Counted from the first letter of the stretch, positions 26,206 to 35,378 are shown. The stretch is DNA of 64,000 nt from Microbacterium sp. Leaf159 (GCF_001423615.1 NZ_LMOU01000002.1:749865-813864), one strand, 5' to 3'. Made by a program: numbers and translations. The notes: generated from the letters alone by a model not told the origin.

Positions 26206-27290
26206 CCGATCAGCAGCACGCTCCGCTCGCGCCCGCGCGTCACGCGCACATCCTCGCCGCCCTCGAACGCGACGGGATCGTGCGGGTCTCGCGCCTGACC
26301 GAAGAGCTCGGGGTCGCGCCCGTGACGCTGCGTCGCGACCTTCAGCAGCTCGAAGAGGAAGGGCGTCTCGAGCGGGTGCACGGCGGCGCCGTCTCGGCGC
26401 AGACGCCGGATGCGGAGGAGCCGGTGCCCGCGCAGGTCGGCGGTGCGATCGGCGTGCTGGTGCCGTCGCTCGCGTACTACTGGCCGGGCGTCGTACGGGG
26501 CATGGAGGCCGAGGCACGCAAGCGCGGGCTTCGCCTGGTGCTGCGCGGAGCCTCGTACGAGCTGCAGGACGAGCGCCCGGTACTCGAGCGCCTCATCGCC
26601 TCCGACGACATCCGCGGACTGATCGTCGCGCCCAACCCCGACGTGACCCACGCGCAGGACGTGGTGCAGTGGCTCGACGCCTCCGGCGTTCCGGCGGTGT
26701 TCGTCGAGCGCGACGCCGTGGTGCTCCCCGACCGCGCGCCCGTCGAGAACGTCACCACCGACCACGCCCTGGGCGCCGTGCTCGCCGCACGCCACCTCGC
26801 CAGCCTCGGCCACCGTCGCATCGGCCTCATCCTGTCGCGGGAATCGCCCACCGGCCGCAAGATCGTCACCGGATGGGCGACGGCCTGCGAGGAACTCGGG
26901 CTCGCACCGGACGACCACTTCGAGAGCCTCTTCCCGGACCGCAACGGGCCGGGCTTCGCGACCGCCGTCAACGCCGCCATCGACAAGGCACTCGACGCCG
27001 GAGTGACGGGACTGCTCATCCACTCCGACCCGGAGGCCATGGCGTTCATCGACATCGCCCTGAACCGCGGGCTCTCGGTGCCCGAAGACCTCTCGGTCGT
27101 CGCCTACGACGACGAGGTCGCTCAGTTGTTCACCCCCGCACTCAGCGCGGTCAGCCCTCCGCGTGCCGCCGTCGGAGCCGCCGCGATCGACCTTCTCGCC
27201 AAGCGCATCGCCGACCCCACGCGTCCGGTGCATCGCGTGTCGCTGAGCCCGACGATGCACGCCAGGGAGTCGTCGGCGCCTCCGGCCTGA
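26202..27290 (+). CDS. Transcriptional regulator: DeoR-type HTH fused to a LacI-type sugar sensor
   Basis: The 362-residue protein is longer than a standard DeoR (about 250). Residues 12-65 are a DeoR winged helix (ILAALERDGIVRVSRLTEELGV ... TLRRDLQQLEEEGRLERVHGGAV). From about residue 80 the effector domain is not the usual DeoR sugar-phosphate isomerase-like fold but a LacI/PBP1 sensor, with IGVLVPSLAYYWPGVVRGMEAEA, HLASLGHRRIGLIL and VVAYDDEVAQLFTPALSAVSPPRAAVG. It should therefore sense a free sugar rather than a sugar phosphate. The likely operator is the phased TCGATCA set before the heparinase gene. Confidence 0.88.
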   Translation: MTDQQHAPLAPARHAHILAALERDGIVRVSRLTEELGVAPVTLRRDLQQLEEEGRLERVHGGAVSAQTPDAEEPVPAQVGGAIGVLVPSLAYYWPGVVRGMEAEARKRGLRLVLRGASYELQDERPVLERLIASDDIRGLIVAPNPDVTHAQDVVQWLDASGVPAVFVERDAVVLPDRAPVENVTTDHALGAVLAARHLASLGHRRIGLILSRESPTGRKIVTGWATACEELGLAPDDHFESLFPDRNGPGFATAVNAAIDKALDAGVTGLLIHSDPEAMAFIDIALNRGLSVPEDLSVVAYDDEVAQLFTPALSAVSPPRAAVGAAAIDLLAKRIADPTRPVHRVSLSPTMHARESSAPPA

Positions 27291-27292
27291 CG

Positions 27293-28321
27293 TCAGCGGG
27301 TGCTGGCCCGCTCGACCAGGAGCGTCGGCACCACAGCGGATGCTTCCGCACCCGGCGTGCCCTCGATCTCGGCGACGAGCAGGTCGACTGCGCGGTGCGC
27401 GAGAGCGGTGAAGTCCTGACGGATCGTGGTCAGCGGCGGGCGATAGTTGGCGGCATCCGGCACGTCGTCGAAGCCGATCACGCTGACGTCGTCGGGAACC
27501 CGGCGCCCCGCCTGGGCGAGCGCGCGCAGCAGTCCCAGCGCCATCTGGTCGTTGGCGCAGAAGACGGCGGATGCTGCGCCGAGCGCGTCGCCCGCAGCGA
27601 ACCCGGCTTCAGCAGACCAGTCACCACGGACGATCATCGGGGGCTCGAGGCCCGCGGCGAGAAGGGTCTCACGCCAGCCGCGCTCGCGCTCGGACGCGGC
27701 GAACGAATCGACAGGGCCCGCGAGATGGTGCACGGTCTCGTGTCCGAGGGCCAGCAGATACGCGGTCGCTGCGGAGGCACCGCCGACATGGTCGCTGTGC
27801 ACGACGGCGAGGTCGGCCGCCCCCGGGGCGTCGACGACCACGAGCCGCAGTCCGGCCGGCCGCTCGGCCGCCGGCATCAGGGCCGAGGCCTCGTTCAGCA
27901 CGATGGCGCCGTCGACCTCCTGCTCGGCGAGGCGCTCGAACGCGTCGGCGACGTTCTCGCCCGCGGTCACGAGGGTGAGGGCGTAGCCACGCTCGGCTGC
28001 GGCCTCGGCCGTGGCCTGCAGCATGCGCGAGTTGCCGACCGTCGCGAGCGTGGTGACGACGAGTCCGATGGTCTGCGAGCGGCCGGTGCGCAGTGCCCGC
28101 GCCGCGCGATGGGGCCGATACCCGAGCTCGACCATGGCCTTCTCGACGCGCTCGCGGGTGATCGGGTCGACGCGGGGACTGTCGTTGACGACGCGCGAGA
28201 CCGTCTGGCCGGAGACCCCGGCACGGGAGGCGACCATCGCCATCGACACGCGGCCGGACGAGGGGCGTCGGCGGCGGGGCCTGCTGGGCTCGCGCACGAG
28301 GTCGTCATCCACCGCATGCAC
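27293..28321 (-). CDS. LacI family transcriptional regulator, probable galactose-operon repressor
   Basis: This 342-residue repressor has a basic N-terminal extension, the HTH VSMAMVASRAGVSGQTVSRVVND, and a LacI sensor domain ending with GFDDVPDAANYRPPLTTIRQDF. It is divergent from galT, and an imperfect inverted repeat with a CG centre (28348-28361) sits over the galT -35. It therefore probably represses galTKE in the absence of galactose. The inducer is inferred from position only. Confidence 0.9.
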   Translation of the reverse strand: MHAVDDDLVREPSRPRRRRPSSGRVSMAMVASRAGVSGQTVSRVVNDSPRVDPITRERVEKAMVELGYRPHRAARALRTGRSQTIGLVVTTLATVGNSRMLQATAEAAAERGYALTLVTAGENVADAFERLAEQEVDGAIVLNEASALMPAAERPAGLRLVVVDAPGAADLAVVHSDHVGGASAATAYLLALGHETVHHLAGPVDSFAASERERGWRETLLAAGLEPPMIVRGDWSAEAGFAAGDALGAASAVFCANDQMALGLLRALAQAGRRVPDDVSVIGFDDVPDAANYRPPLTTIRQDFTALAHRAVDLLVAEIEGTPGAEASAVVPTLLVERASTR

Positions 28322-28347
28322 CTCATCTCGCGTTCACAACTCAGCAA

Positions 28348-28361
28348 TGTTGACGTTACCA
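28348..28361. promoter_or_regulatory. LacI-type operator over the galT promoter
   Basis: TGTTGACGTTACCA is an inverted repeat matching in 5 of 7 arm pairs around a central CG. It includes the galT -35 hexamer (28350-28355), so binding would block transcription. The adjacent divergent lacI gene is the obvious candidate regulator. Confidence 0.55.
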
Positions 28362-28379
28362 CGGCGATGTGCGTACCAT
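28350..28379 (+). promoter_or_regulatory. galT promoter, leaderless
   Basis: TTGACG (28350-28355), an 18-bp spacer and TACCAT (28374-28379). The -10 ends 6 nt before the GTG at 28386 and there is no ribosome-binding site, so galT mRNA probably begins at its start codon. Confidence 0.65.
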
Positions 28380-28385
28380 GTTTAC

Positions 28386-29663
28386 GTGAACACGACCGAA
28401 TCTGCTGAGTTGCGCACCGAGACCCTCTCCGCCGGAATCATCAAGCGCGCGACCACGCTCGACGATGGCCGCGAGCTGATCTACTTCGACGACCCCGACA
28501 CGACGCTCGGCGAAGAGCGCGCTGTCGACTCCCGCACCCTCGACCCTCGCGGCGAGACCGCCACGATGCGCCTCGACGTGCTCACGGGAGACTGGATCAC
28601 GGTCGCCGCGAACCGTCAGAACCGCGTCATGATGCCCAGCGCCGACGCCGACCCGCTGGCCCCGCAGTCGCCGACCAACCCGTCGGAGGTCCCCTCGCTC
28701 TACGACGTCGCGGTGTTCGAGAACCGCTCCCCCGCCTTCGGCCCCGCCCTGGCCGAGGGGACCGGCATCGCCCCCGAGGCGAGCAACCCTCCCCGCGGGC
28801 TCGACGACCTCGCGGCTCTCGGCCTCGGCCGCACCCGCACGTCTGTCGGCCGCTGCGAGGTCGTGTGCTTCAGCCCCGAGCACACCGGATCCTTCGGCAC
28901 CCAGTCCGTCACCCGCGCCCGCACGGTGATCGAGGCCTGGGCCGACCGCACAGCCGCCCTCTCGAAGCTGCCGGGCATCGAGCAGATCTTCCCGTTCGAG
29001 AACCGCGGCGAGGCCATCGGGGTCACGCTCCCCCACCCGCACGGCCAGATCTACGCGTACCCGTACGTCACGCCGCGCACCACCCGCGTGCTCGAGTCGA
29101 TCGATCGCACGGCGCCCGAGCTCTTCCAGCACATCCTCGAGTCCGAGCAGGCATCCGAGCGCGTCGTGTTCCGCGGCGAGCACTGGACCGCGTTCGTGCC
29201 CTTCGCCGCCCGCTGGCCGCTGGAGGTGCACCTGATGCCGCACCGCCACGTTCCGGACTTCGCCGAGACGACGGATGCCGAGCGCGACGAGCTCGCCCCG
29301 CTCTACCTGCGTCTGCTGCGCGGCGTCGACGCGCTCTACGACACCCCGACCCCCTACATCGCCGCCTGGCACCAGGCCCCGGTCAACGTCGGTCGTGACA
29401 GCGTGCGCCTGCACCTGCAGCTCACGAGCCCCCGCCGCGCCGCCGACAAGCTCAAGTTCCTGGCGGGCTCCGAGGCCGCGATGTGGGCCTGGGCCGCCGA
29501 GGTCACCCCCGAGCAGGGTGCCGCTCGCATCCGCGAGGCCATCGCGAAGGCAGACGCCGCGCACGCACAGAGCGCCGACGCCGCCCACACAGACAGCACC
29601 GACACCACAGACAGCAGCGACACCACAGACAGCACCGACACCGCAGACGAGGCATCCGCATGA
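28386..29663 (+). CDS. galT: Galactose-1-phosphate uridylyltransferase
   Basis: From GTG 28386 the protein has 425 residues. It transfers UMP between UDP-glucose and galactose 1-phosphate in the Leloir pathway. The active-site HIT motif is in GVTLPHPHGQIYAYPYV, with FPFENRGEAIG before it and EVHLMPHRHVPDFAE after it. Where many homologues carry a zinc CxxC after the NRQNR region, this one reads SADADPLAPQ with no cysteine. The C-terminus ends in an acidic Asp-Ser/Thr repeat from three 18-bp DNA repeats. galK starts 4 bp before its stop. Confidence 0.93.
   Translation: MNTTESAELRTETLSAGIIKRATTLDDGRELIYFDDPDTTLGEERAVDSRTLDPRGETATMRLDVLTGDWITVAANRQNRVMMPSADADPLAPQSPTNPSEVPSLYDVAVFENRSPAFGPALAEGTGIAPEASNPPRGLDDLAALGLGRTRTSVGRCEVVCFSPEHTGSFGTQSVTRARTVIEAWADRTAALSKLPGIEQIFPFENRGEAIGVTLPHPHGQIYAYPYVTPRTTRVLESIDRTAPELFQHILESEQASERVVFRGEHWTAFVPFAARWPLEVHLMPHRHVPDFAETTDAERDELAPLYLRLLRGVDALYDTPTPYIAAWHQAPVNVGRDSVRLHLQLTSPRRAADKLKFLAGSEAAMWAWAAEVTPEQGAARIREAIAKADAAHAQSADAAHTDSTDTTDSSDTTDSTDTADEASA
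29591..29644 (+). repeat. Three 18-bp tandem repeats at the galT 3' end
   Basis: AGACAGCACCGACACCAC at 29591-29608, with one mismatch at 29609-29626 and one or two at 29627-29644. They encode hexapeptides of the DSTDTT type that extend the GalT tail beyond the conserved domain. The unit length keeps the frame, so copy-number change would alter only tail length. Confidence 0.9.
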
Positions 29664-30856
29664 CCACCACCGACGACGCCGCGACCGCTCTCTTCACCGA
29701 GCTCACCGGCCATGCCCCCGCCGGCGTCTGGTCGGCCCCCGGCCGCGTGAACCTCATAGGCGAGCACACCGACTACAACGACGGATTCGTGCTCCCGTTC
29801 GCGATCCCGCACCGCACGGTCGCAGCCGTCGGCCCCCGTGACGACCGCCGCATCCGCGTCGCCTCGACCTTCGCCGACGAGCCGGTCGAGGTCGCCCTCG
29901 ACGAGCTCGCCGAGCTGTTCCCCACTCCGACCGGTGAAGCGCCGGCAGTTCCCGAGTGGGCCGCCTATCCGCTCGGCGTCGCGTGGGCGCTGCGCCAGGC
30001 CGAGGGCGCCTCCGACGCCGTCATCACCGGCACAGGCCTCGACATCGCCATCGCCTCCGACGTGCCGGTCGGCGCGGGACTCTCGTCGTCTGCCGCGATC
30101 GAGGGCGCCACGGCATCCGCTCTCAACGAGCTGTGGGAGGCCGGCCTCGAGCGCACCGCCCTCGCCCGGGTCGGTCGCCGCGCCGAGAACGAGGCCGTCG
30201 GCGCCCCGACCGGAATCATGGACCAGATGGCTTCGATGCTCGGCGAGCCCGACGCGGCGATCTTCCTCGACTGCCGCTCGCTCGACGCGAACCTCGTGCA
30301 GGTCGGCATCGCCGAAGCCGGCCTCGCGATCCTCGTGATGGACACGCGCGTCAAGCACGCCCACTCGACCGGCGGATACGGCGAGCGCCGAGCCGCCTGC
30401 GAGCGAGGAGCGGCGATCATGGGCGTGCCGAGCCTGCGCGACGTCTCGGTCGACGACCTGCCCCGCGCCGAGGAGCTCATGGACGACGTGACCTTCCGTC
30501 GCGTGCGCCACGTGGTCACCGAGAACCAGCGCGTGCTCGACACGGTGCGCGTGCTGCGCGAAGAGGGAGCCCGCGCGATCGGCGACCTGCTCGTCGCCTC
30601 GCACGCGTCGATGCGCGATGACTTCGAGATCTCGGTGCCCGAGCTCGACACCGCGGTCGAGGCGGCTCTCGCGGCCGGTGCGATCGGCGCCCGCATGACC
30701 GGCGGCGGTTTCGGCGGCGCGGCCATCGCGCTGATCGAGCAGGATGCCGTGCAGCAGGTGACGGATGCCGTGAACGCGGCGTTCGCAGCATCCTCCTTCA
30801 CCGCTCCGGTGATCTTCACCGTCACCCCGTCGGCCGGCGCGCACCGCGACGCCTGA
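29660..30856 (+). CDS. galK: Galactokinase
   Basis: The 398-residue GHMP kinase phosphorylates galactose at C1. The N-terminal galactokinase signature GRVNLIGEHTDYNDGF, the phosphate loop PVGAGLSSSAAIEGA and the C-terminal MTGGGFGGAAIAL motif are all present. The ATG at 29660 overlaps the galT stop. The order galT-galK-galE gives the whole Leloir pathway except mutarotase, with Pgm at 9.2 kb taking the glucose 1-phosphate onward. Confidence 0.96.
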   Translation: MTTTDDAATALFTELTGHAPAGVWSAPGRVNLIGEHTDYNDGFVLPFAIPHRTVAAVGPRDDRRIRVASTFADEPVEVALDELAELFPTPTGEAPAVPEWAAYPLGVAWALRQAEGASDAVITGTGLDIAIASDVPVGAGLSSSAAIEGATASALNELWEAGLERTALARVGRRAENEAVGAPTGIMDQMASMLGEPDAAIFLDCRSLDANLVQVGIAEAGLAILVMDTRVKHAHSTGGYGERRAACERGAAIMGVPSLRDVSVDDLPRAEELMDDVTFRRVRHVVTENQRVLDTVRVLREEGARAIGDLLVASHASMRDDFEISVPELDTAVEAALAAGAIGARMTGGGFGGAAIALIEQDAVQQVTDAVNAAFAASSFTAPVIFTVTPSAGAHRDA

Positions 30857-30917
30857 CGCGACCGGGTCCGCGGAACCAGACCTGAGATACTGAACTCTCC
30901 ACCACCTGAGGAGCACC

Positions 30918-31895
30918 ATGTCCTGGATCGTGACCGGCGGCGCCGGATACATCGGCTCGCACGTCGTACGCGCCCTGGCGGATGCGGGGCTCACACCCGT
31001 CATCCTCGACGACCTCTCGAGCGGCGTCGCGTCGTTCGTGCCCGAGGGCGTGCCGTTCGTGCAGGGATCGATCCTCGACCGCGAGCTCGTCGAGAAGACG
31101 CTCCGCGATCACGACGCCGACGGTGTCATCCACGTCGCCGGGTTCAAGTACGCGGGCGTCTCGGTACAGCGCCCGCTGCACACGTACGCGCAGAACGTCG
31201 AAGGCACCCGGGTGATCCTCGAGGCGATGGAGGCCGCGGGCGTCGGCAACATCGTGTTCTCGTCGTCGGCCGCCGTCTTCGGCACCCCCGATGTGGCGCT
31301 GGTCGTCGAGGACACCGCCAAGAAGCCGGCGAGTCCGTACGGCGAGTCCAAGCTCATCGGCGAATGGCTGCTGCGCGACCAGGCGATCGCGACCGCCGAT
31401 TCGGCGACCCCGCTGCGCCACACGTCGCTTCGCTACTTCAACGTGGTCGGATCCGCCGACCCGACCGTCTACGACGTCAGCCCGCACAACCTCTTCCCGA
31501 TCGTCTTCGAGGCGCTGATCGCGGGCAAGACCCCGCGCATCAACGGCGACGACTACGACACCGAAGACGGCACGAACGTGCGCGACTACGTGCACGTCGG
31601 CGACATCGCCGCCGCCCACGTCGCTGCGGCGAAGCGCCTCGCCGCGGGCGAGTCGATCGAGGCGGCCTACAACCTCGGCTCCGGCGACGGCCTGAGCGTG
31701 AAGCAGATCATGGATGCCGTTGCACGCGTCACCGGCATCGACTTCACGCCCGAGATCGGCCCCCGCCGTGCCGGTGACCCCGACCGCATCGTCGCCACCG
31801 GCGAGCTCGCCGCCCGCGACCTCGACTGGAAGATGCGGTACTCGGTCGACGAGATGGTGCGGACGGGCTGGGAGGCGCGTCAGTCCGCCTCCTGA
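30918..31895 (+). CDS. galE: UDP-glucose 4-epimerase
   Basis: The 325-residue short-chain dehydrogenase has the NAD-binding motif TGGAGYIGSHVV at residues 5-16, the SSSAAVFG segment and the catalytic SPYGESKL (YxxxK), followed by LRYFNVVGSADPTVYDVSP. It interconverts UDP-galactose and UDP-glucose. A 61-bp gap separates it from galK, with AGGAGCACC before the ATG, so it is probably still co-transcribed. GalE can also supply UDP-galactose for cell-wall polymers. Confidence 0.94.
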   Translation: MSWIVTGGAGYIGSHVVRALADAGLTPVILDDLSSGVASFVPEGVPFVQGSILDRELVEKTLRDHDADGVIHVAGFKYAGVSVQRPLHTYAQNVEGTRVILEAMEAAGVGNIVFSSSAAVFGTPDVALVVEDTAKKPASPYGESKLIGEWLLRDQAIATADSATPLRHTSLRYFNVVGSADPTVYDVSPHNLFPIVFEALIAGKTPRINGDDYDTEDGTNVRDYVHVGDIAAAHVAAAKRLAAGESIEAAYNLGSGDGLSVKQIMDAVARVTGIDFTPEIGPRRAGDPDRIVATGELAARDLDWKMRYSVDEMVRTGWEARQSAS

Positions 31896-31897
31896 CG

Positions 31898-33223
31898 TCA
31901 GAGGTCTCTGGTGCGAATCGGGTAGAGCCAGAAGCAGAGCCAGGCGAGGGCGGCGAAGACCATCGGCACGACTGCGACCATCACGCGGATGCCGCCGTCG
32001 ACCGCCTCGGGCTGCGCATCGCCCAGCGACGCGTCGAAGCCGGATGCCGTCAGCACCACCGCCGCGACGACGGCCTGCAGCACGACGGAGCCGCGCACCA
32101 CGAAGCCGTTGACCCCGAAGTAGGCGCCCTCTCGTCGGTGGCCGGTGCGCGTGGCGTCCTCGTCGATGATCTGGGCGAGCACCACCTCGAGCAGTTGCAG
32201 CAGACCTCCGACTCCCACTCCCACCGCGACGCCGACGAGCGCCGCCGCCAAGACGGTCGACGGCAGCACGAAGCCGAGCATCGCGACGCCGAAGACGGCG
32301 ACGCTCCACAGCAGCGCCGTGCGCGGTGAAGTGCGCCGCACGACGGCGCTCCACAGCACGATCGACGGGATCGCGGTGACGAAGATGGCGCCGAGCAGCA
32401 GGCTGCCCTCGCCCTCGGGTGCCCCCAGCGAGTACCTCACATAGAACGGGATCGCCGCGAGGATCACGGCGATCGCCGTCTGGATGAACAGCGAACCGAG
32501 CACGTAGGGCACGAACGCCCGATTCGCGAACGTGTACTTCAGCTGGTCACCCCAACGCATCGCCTCGGACGCCGCCTCGGGCACCTGGCGCTCGATCATG
32601 CCGCCGAAGAACGACCACACGAGCAGCACCAGGCAGACGGCCGAGAGCACGATCGCCATGCCCGGCCAGCCGATCGATCCGTACAGTGCGGGCGCCCCCG
32701 CGGTGCCCAGCACCATTCCGAGGATCGCGAAGATCTGTCGCGGCACGTTGCCCCGCGCGCGCTCTTCCGTGGTGCGGAAGATCTCGGGGAACAGCGCCGA
32801 GATGTTCAGCACCACGACCACGAACGCGATGTCGTAGACCGCGACGACCACCAGGAACCAGACGATGAGACCTGCGGCGGGCAGTTCCGGCGGCATCCAC
32901 ACCAGCGCGAACGCCACGACCAGCGGCACGATGCCGAGTCCGATCCAGGGGATACGGCGGCCCCATGGCGTGCGGATGCGATCGGACAGCGCCCCGACCA
33001 CGGGGTTGAGCACCGCATTCAGCACTCCGTGCGCGATCATCGCGGCGGCCACCCACGTCGGCTCGACGCCCAGGTGCGTGACGTAGAAGTAGACGACGAA
33101 CGCCGAGAACGTCTGCGCCATGAGCTGGGTCGGGAATCCGGATGCTCCGAACGCGATCGCCTGCGCCCTCGTGGGCGCGGCATCCAACCGCCGGTCGCGC
33201 AGACGCGTTGTCAGCGAACTCAT
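31898..33223 (-). CDS. MFS sugar transporter (GPH family)
   Basis: ATG 33223 gives 441 residues with about 12 transmembrane helices. GVLNAVLNPVVGALSDRIRTPWGRRIPWIGLG is the conserved D-x-x-x-x-x-x-G-R-R/K loop of glycoside-pentoside-hexuronide symporters (MelB/XynB-like). It overlaps the ChbG-type deacetylase start by 4 bp and is followed convergently by galE. It is expected to import a glycoside by cation symport. Together with the deacetylase and ROK regulator it suggests an acetylated amino-sugar oligosaccharide (inference). Confidence 0.88.
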   Translation of the reverse strand: MSSLTTRLRDRRLDAAPTRAQAIAFGASGFPTQLMAQTFSAFVVYFYVTHLGVEPTWVAAAMIAHGVLNAVLNPVVGALSDRIRTPWGRRIPWIGLGIVPLVVAFALVWMPPELPAAGLIVWFLVVVAVYDIAFVVVVLNISALFPEIFRTTEERARGNVPRQIFAILGMVLGTAGAPALYGSIGWPGMAIVLSAVCLVLLVWSFFGGMIERQVPEAASEAMRWGDQLKYTFANRAFVPYVLGSLFIQTAIAVILAAIPFYVRYSLGAPEGEGSLLLGAIFVTAIPSIVLWSAVVRRTSPRTALLWSVAVFGVAMLGFVLPSTVLAAALVGVAVGVGVGGLLQLLEVVLAQIIDEDATRTGHRREGAYFGVNGFVVRGSVVLQAVVAAVVLTASGFDASLGDAQPEAVDGGIRVMVAVVPMVFAALAWLCFWLYPIRTRDL

Positions 33224-34128
33224 ACGCTCTCTCTCCGCTGCAGATCGCGCAGGTCGCGCCACCCCAGCCTGACGAGCCCCTCGTCGGCGATCGCCTGCAG
33301 CACCGCAGGGTCGGAGAGCAGGCGCAGCTCGTGCCCTCGCTTGACGGCGGCGTAGTCGACGGCCGCGCGCAGCTCGTCGTCGTCGACCATCGGATGCAGG
33401 TAGATCTCGGTCACCCCGGCGGGCACCGCGCGCAGCAGCGCGATGAAGCCGTCGCGCACCTGTTCGTACGACTCGTCGGGTGCGGCCTCGAACGGATGAC
33501 TCCACAGGCGGTCGATGATGACGACGCCGAAGGCATCCGCGGCTGCCGAGGCTGTCGTGAGCTTCTCCTGCAGGGCGGCGTCGTCGCCGGTGCCCTCGAT
33601 GCTCCGCGGCAGTCGGAACGGCAGTCCGTGGCGCGCGGCGAGCTCGAACACGGGCCCCAGGAAGTCGCGTCCCGTCAGCAGCCCGTAGACCGACCCCATG
33701 TGGTTGTCGAGGTGCGTGACGTCGACTCCGGCATCCAGCGCCGCCTGCAGTTGAGCCGCGATCTCGGCGGTGACGTCGTCGGTCGACGCGTGCTCTTCGA
33801 CCTCGAGGACTCCGGCCGGAAAGTATCCAGCGGCATCCACCAGGCTCGTGCCGGTGCCGGTGAGCGGGCGCCATCGATAATCGGTCCACTCGCTCGTGAG
33901 CACGAGGTGCACGCCGACGTCGAGGTCGGTGCGCGAGGCGGCGAACGCCAGCGCCTCCGGCGCCCAGGCGCACGGCACCATCACGGTCGTGGAGTCGATG
34001 TGCCCGGCATCCAGCAGCTGCACGATCGCGGTGTTGGCCGCGTGGCACATGCCGAAGTCGTCGGCGTTGATGATCACGGCTCGAGCCCCCGGAGGCAGTC
34101 CGAGCCGGTCGGCGAGGTCTGAGATCAT
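33220..34128 (-). CDS. ChbG/HpnK (YdjC) family carbohydrate deacetylase
   Basis: This 302-residue protein has AVIINADDFGMCHAANTAIV, the metal-binding DD motif, then VGVHLVLTSEW and VTHLDNHMGSVY with the His ligands of YdjC-type deacetylases. ChbG removes an acetyl group from chitooligosaccharides or their 6-phosphates, and relatives act on other acetylated sugars. It is sandwiched between a ROK regulator and a GPH transporter with 4-bp overlaps on both sides, so the three form one operon. Confidence 0.88.
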   Translation of the reverse strand: MISDLADRLGLPPGARAVIINADDFGMCHAANTAIVQLLDAGHIDSTTVMVPCAWAPEALAFAASRTDLDVGVHLVLTSEWTDYRWRPLTGTGTSLVDAAGYFPAGVLEVEEHASTDDVTAEIAAQLQAALDAGVDVTHLDNHMGSVYGLLTGRDFLGPVFELAARHGLPFRLPRSIEGTGDDAALQEKLTTASAAADAFGVVIIDRLWSHPFEAAPDESYEQVRDGFIALLRAVPAGVTEIYLHPMVDDDELRAAVDYAAVKRGHELRLLSDPAVLQAIADEGLVRLGWRDLRDLQRRESV

Positions 34129-35264
34129 CTGCTGCTCCTGTCCGAACCGGGGAGAAGACGAGAGAAGACGGTTGCGCGAAGAGCGGATGCCGCCTCCCCG
34201 GCGGCTCCCACCAGCGGCGCCTCGGGTCCGAACGACGACACCACGAATCGCAACGGCAGCTGGGGGGCGAGCTGCTCGGCGTAGTCGGCGACCGCGTCGA
34301 GCATCGCGGGGTGCGCGGCGGATCCGCTGAGGATGAACGCCTCGGGGTCGAGCACGAGGGCGACGCTGCCGGCGACGAGGGTGAGGCGGCGTCCCATCTC
34401 GGTGGCCATCGCGATCGCGGCAGGGTCACCGGCGGCCGCGGCGTCGAGATGCTGATCGATCGTGAGCTCGGGGTCGCGGCCGTTGCCGAGTGCGAGGTCG
34501 CGCACCACGTCATCGCCGAGCACAGGGGCACCGATGGGCAGAGGCGTCTGCGGCAGGTACATGACCTCGCCGGCGACTCCCGAGAACCCGCGGTGCAGGA
34601 TGCCGTCGATCACGATGCCTGCTCCGAGTCCGTCGTCGAGGAGCAGCAGCGCGAAGCTGGCGAGCTCCGCGCCGGTGCCGGCGGTCAGTTCGGCGAGAGC
34701 CGCTAGGTTGACGTCGTTCTCGACGCGCACCGGGCAGCCGAGCCCCGCCGACAGGGAGTTCTTGAAGGCCCCGCCGTCGGGGCCCTGGTCGTCGCGGATG
34801 CCGCCGTCGGCCGTCACGATGCCGGGGATGCCGACCACCACGAGTTCGAGGGGCCCGGCGACCACGCGTCGGCAGGCGGTGACGAGCTCGACGATGTGCT
34901 CCACCCGATCGCCCCGCACCGGGAACGCCGCGTGATGCTCGGCGCGCACCGCGCCGGTCGGGTCGACGAGAACGACGTGGGCGGCGTGGCCGTCGACGTG
35001 CACGGCGGCGGCGAGTCCGAGCTGCGGATGCAGGGCCACGCGTCCGGCGGCGGGTCCCCGCGTCTCGCGATCGACGCCGGCCGGGGCCACGGCCGACGCG
35101 CTCTCGAGCATCCGCAGCACCTGCGTCACCGCGGTGCGGGAGAGCCCGGTCTCGGTCACGAGCGCGTTCCGTGTGAGTGGCCCTCGGCGAGCGAGCGTCT
35201 CGAGGATCGCCCGGCCGTTGAGGGTGCGTAAGAGGGTCTGCGGGCCCGCCAGTGGTCTTGCCAT
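34125..35264 (-). CDS. ROK family transcriptional regulator
   Basis: ATG 35264 follows GGGGGATCATC and gives 379 residues. An N-terminal winged helix (GRAILETLARRGPLTRNALVTETGLSRTAVTQVLRMLE) is joined to a ROK domain with VVVGIPGIVTADGGI, VENDVNLAALAEL and LLLDDGLGAGIVIDG. The zinc-binding CxCGxxGC cluster common in ROK kinases is absent, which is usual for NagC/Mlc-like regulators lacking activity. It probably controls the downstream deacetylase and transporter in response to an amino-sugar derivative. Confidence 0.88.
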   Translation of the reverse strand: MARPLAGPQTLLRTLNGRAILETLARRGPLTRNALVTETGLSRTAVTQVLRMLESASAVAPAGVDRETRGPAAGRVALHPQLGLAAAVHVDGHAAHVVLVDPTGAVRAEHHAAFPVRGDRVEHIVELVTACRRVVAGPLELVVVGIPGIVTADGGIRDDQGPDGGAFKNSLSAGLGCPVRVENDVNLAALAELTAGTGAELASFALLLLDDGLGAGIVIDGILHRGFSGVAGEVMYLPQTPLPIGAPVLGDDVVRDLALGNGRDPELTIDQHLDAAAAGDPAAIAMATEMGRRLTLVAGSVALVLDPEAFILSGSAAHPAMLDAVADYAEQLAPQLPLRFVVSSFGPEAPLVGAAGEAASALRATVFSRLLPGSDRSSR

Positions 35265-35366
35265 GATGATCCCCCCGGATTCGACGTGCGCCCAGCATGA
35301 CACATCGTGTCTCACTGGTCGAGTGGTCCTTCGTCACATTCGACGGCGCTTCCGGAACACCGCTTC

Positions 35367-35372
35367 TAGAGT
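35367..35372 (+). promoter_or_regulatory. Possible -10 box of the GNAT gene, leaderless
   Basis: TAGAGT ends 6 nt before ATG 35379 with no Shine-Dalgarno sequence. The geometry matches other leaderless starts in this window. The -35 is not clear. Confidence 0.4.
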
Positions 35373-35378
35373 GGTCGG

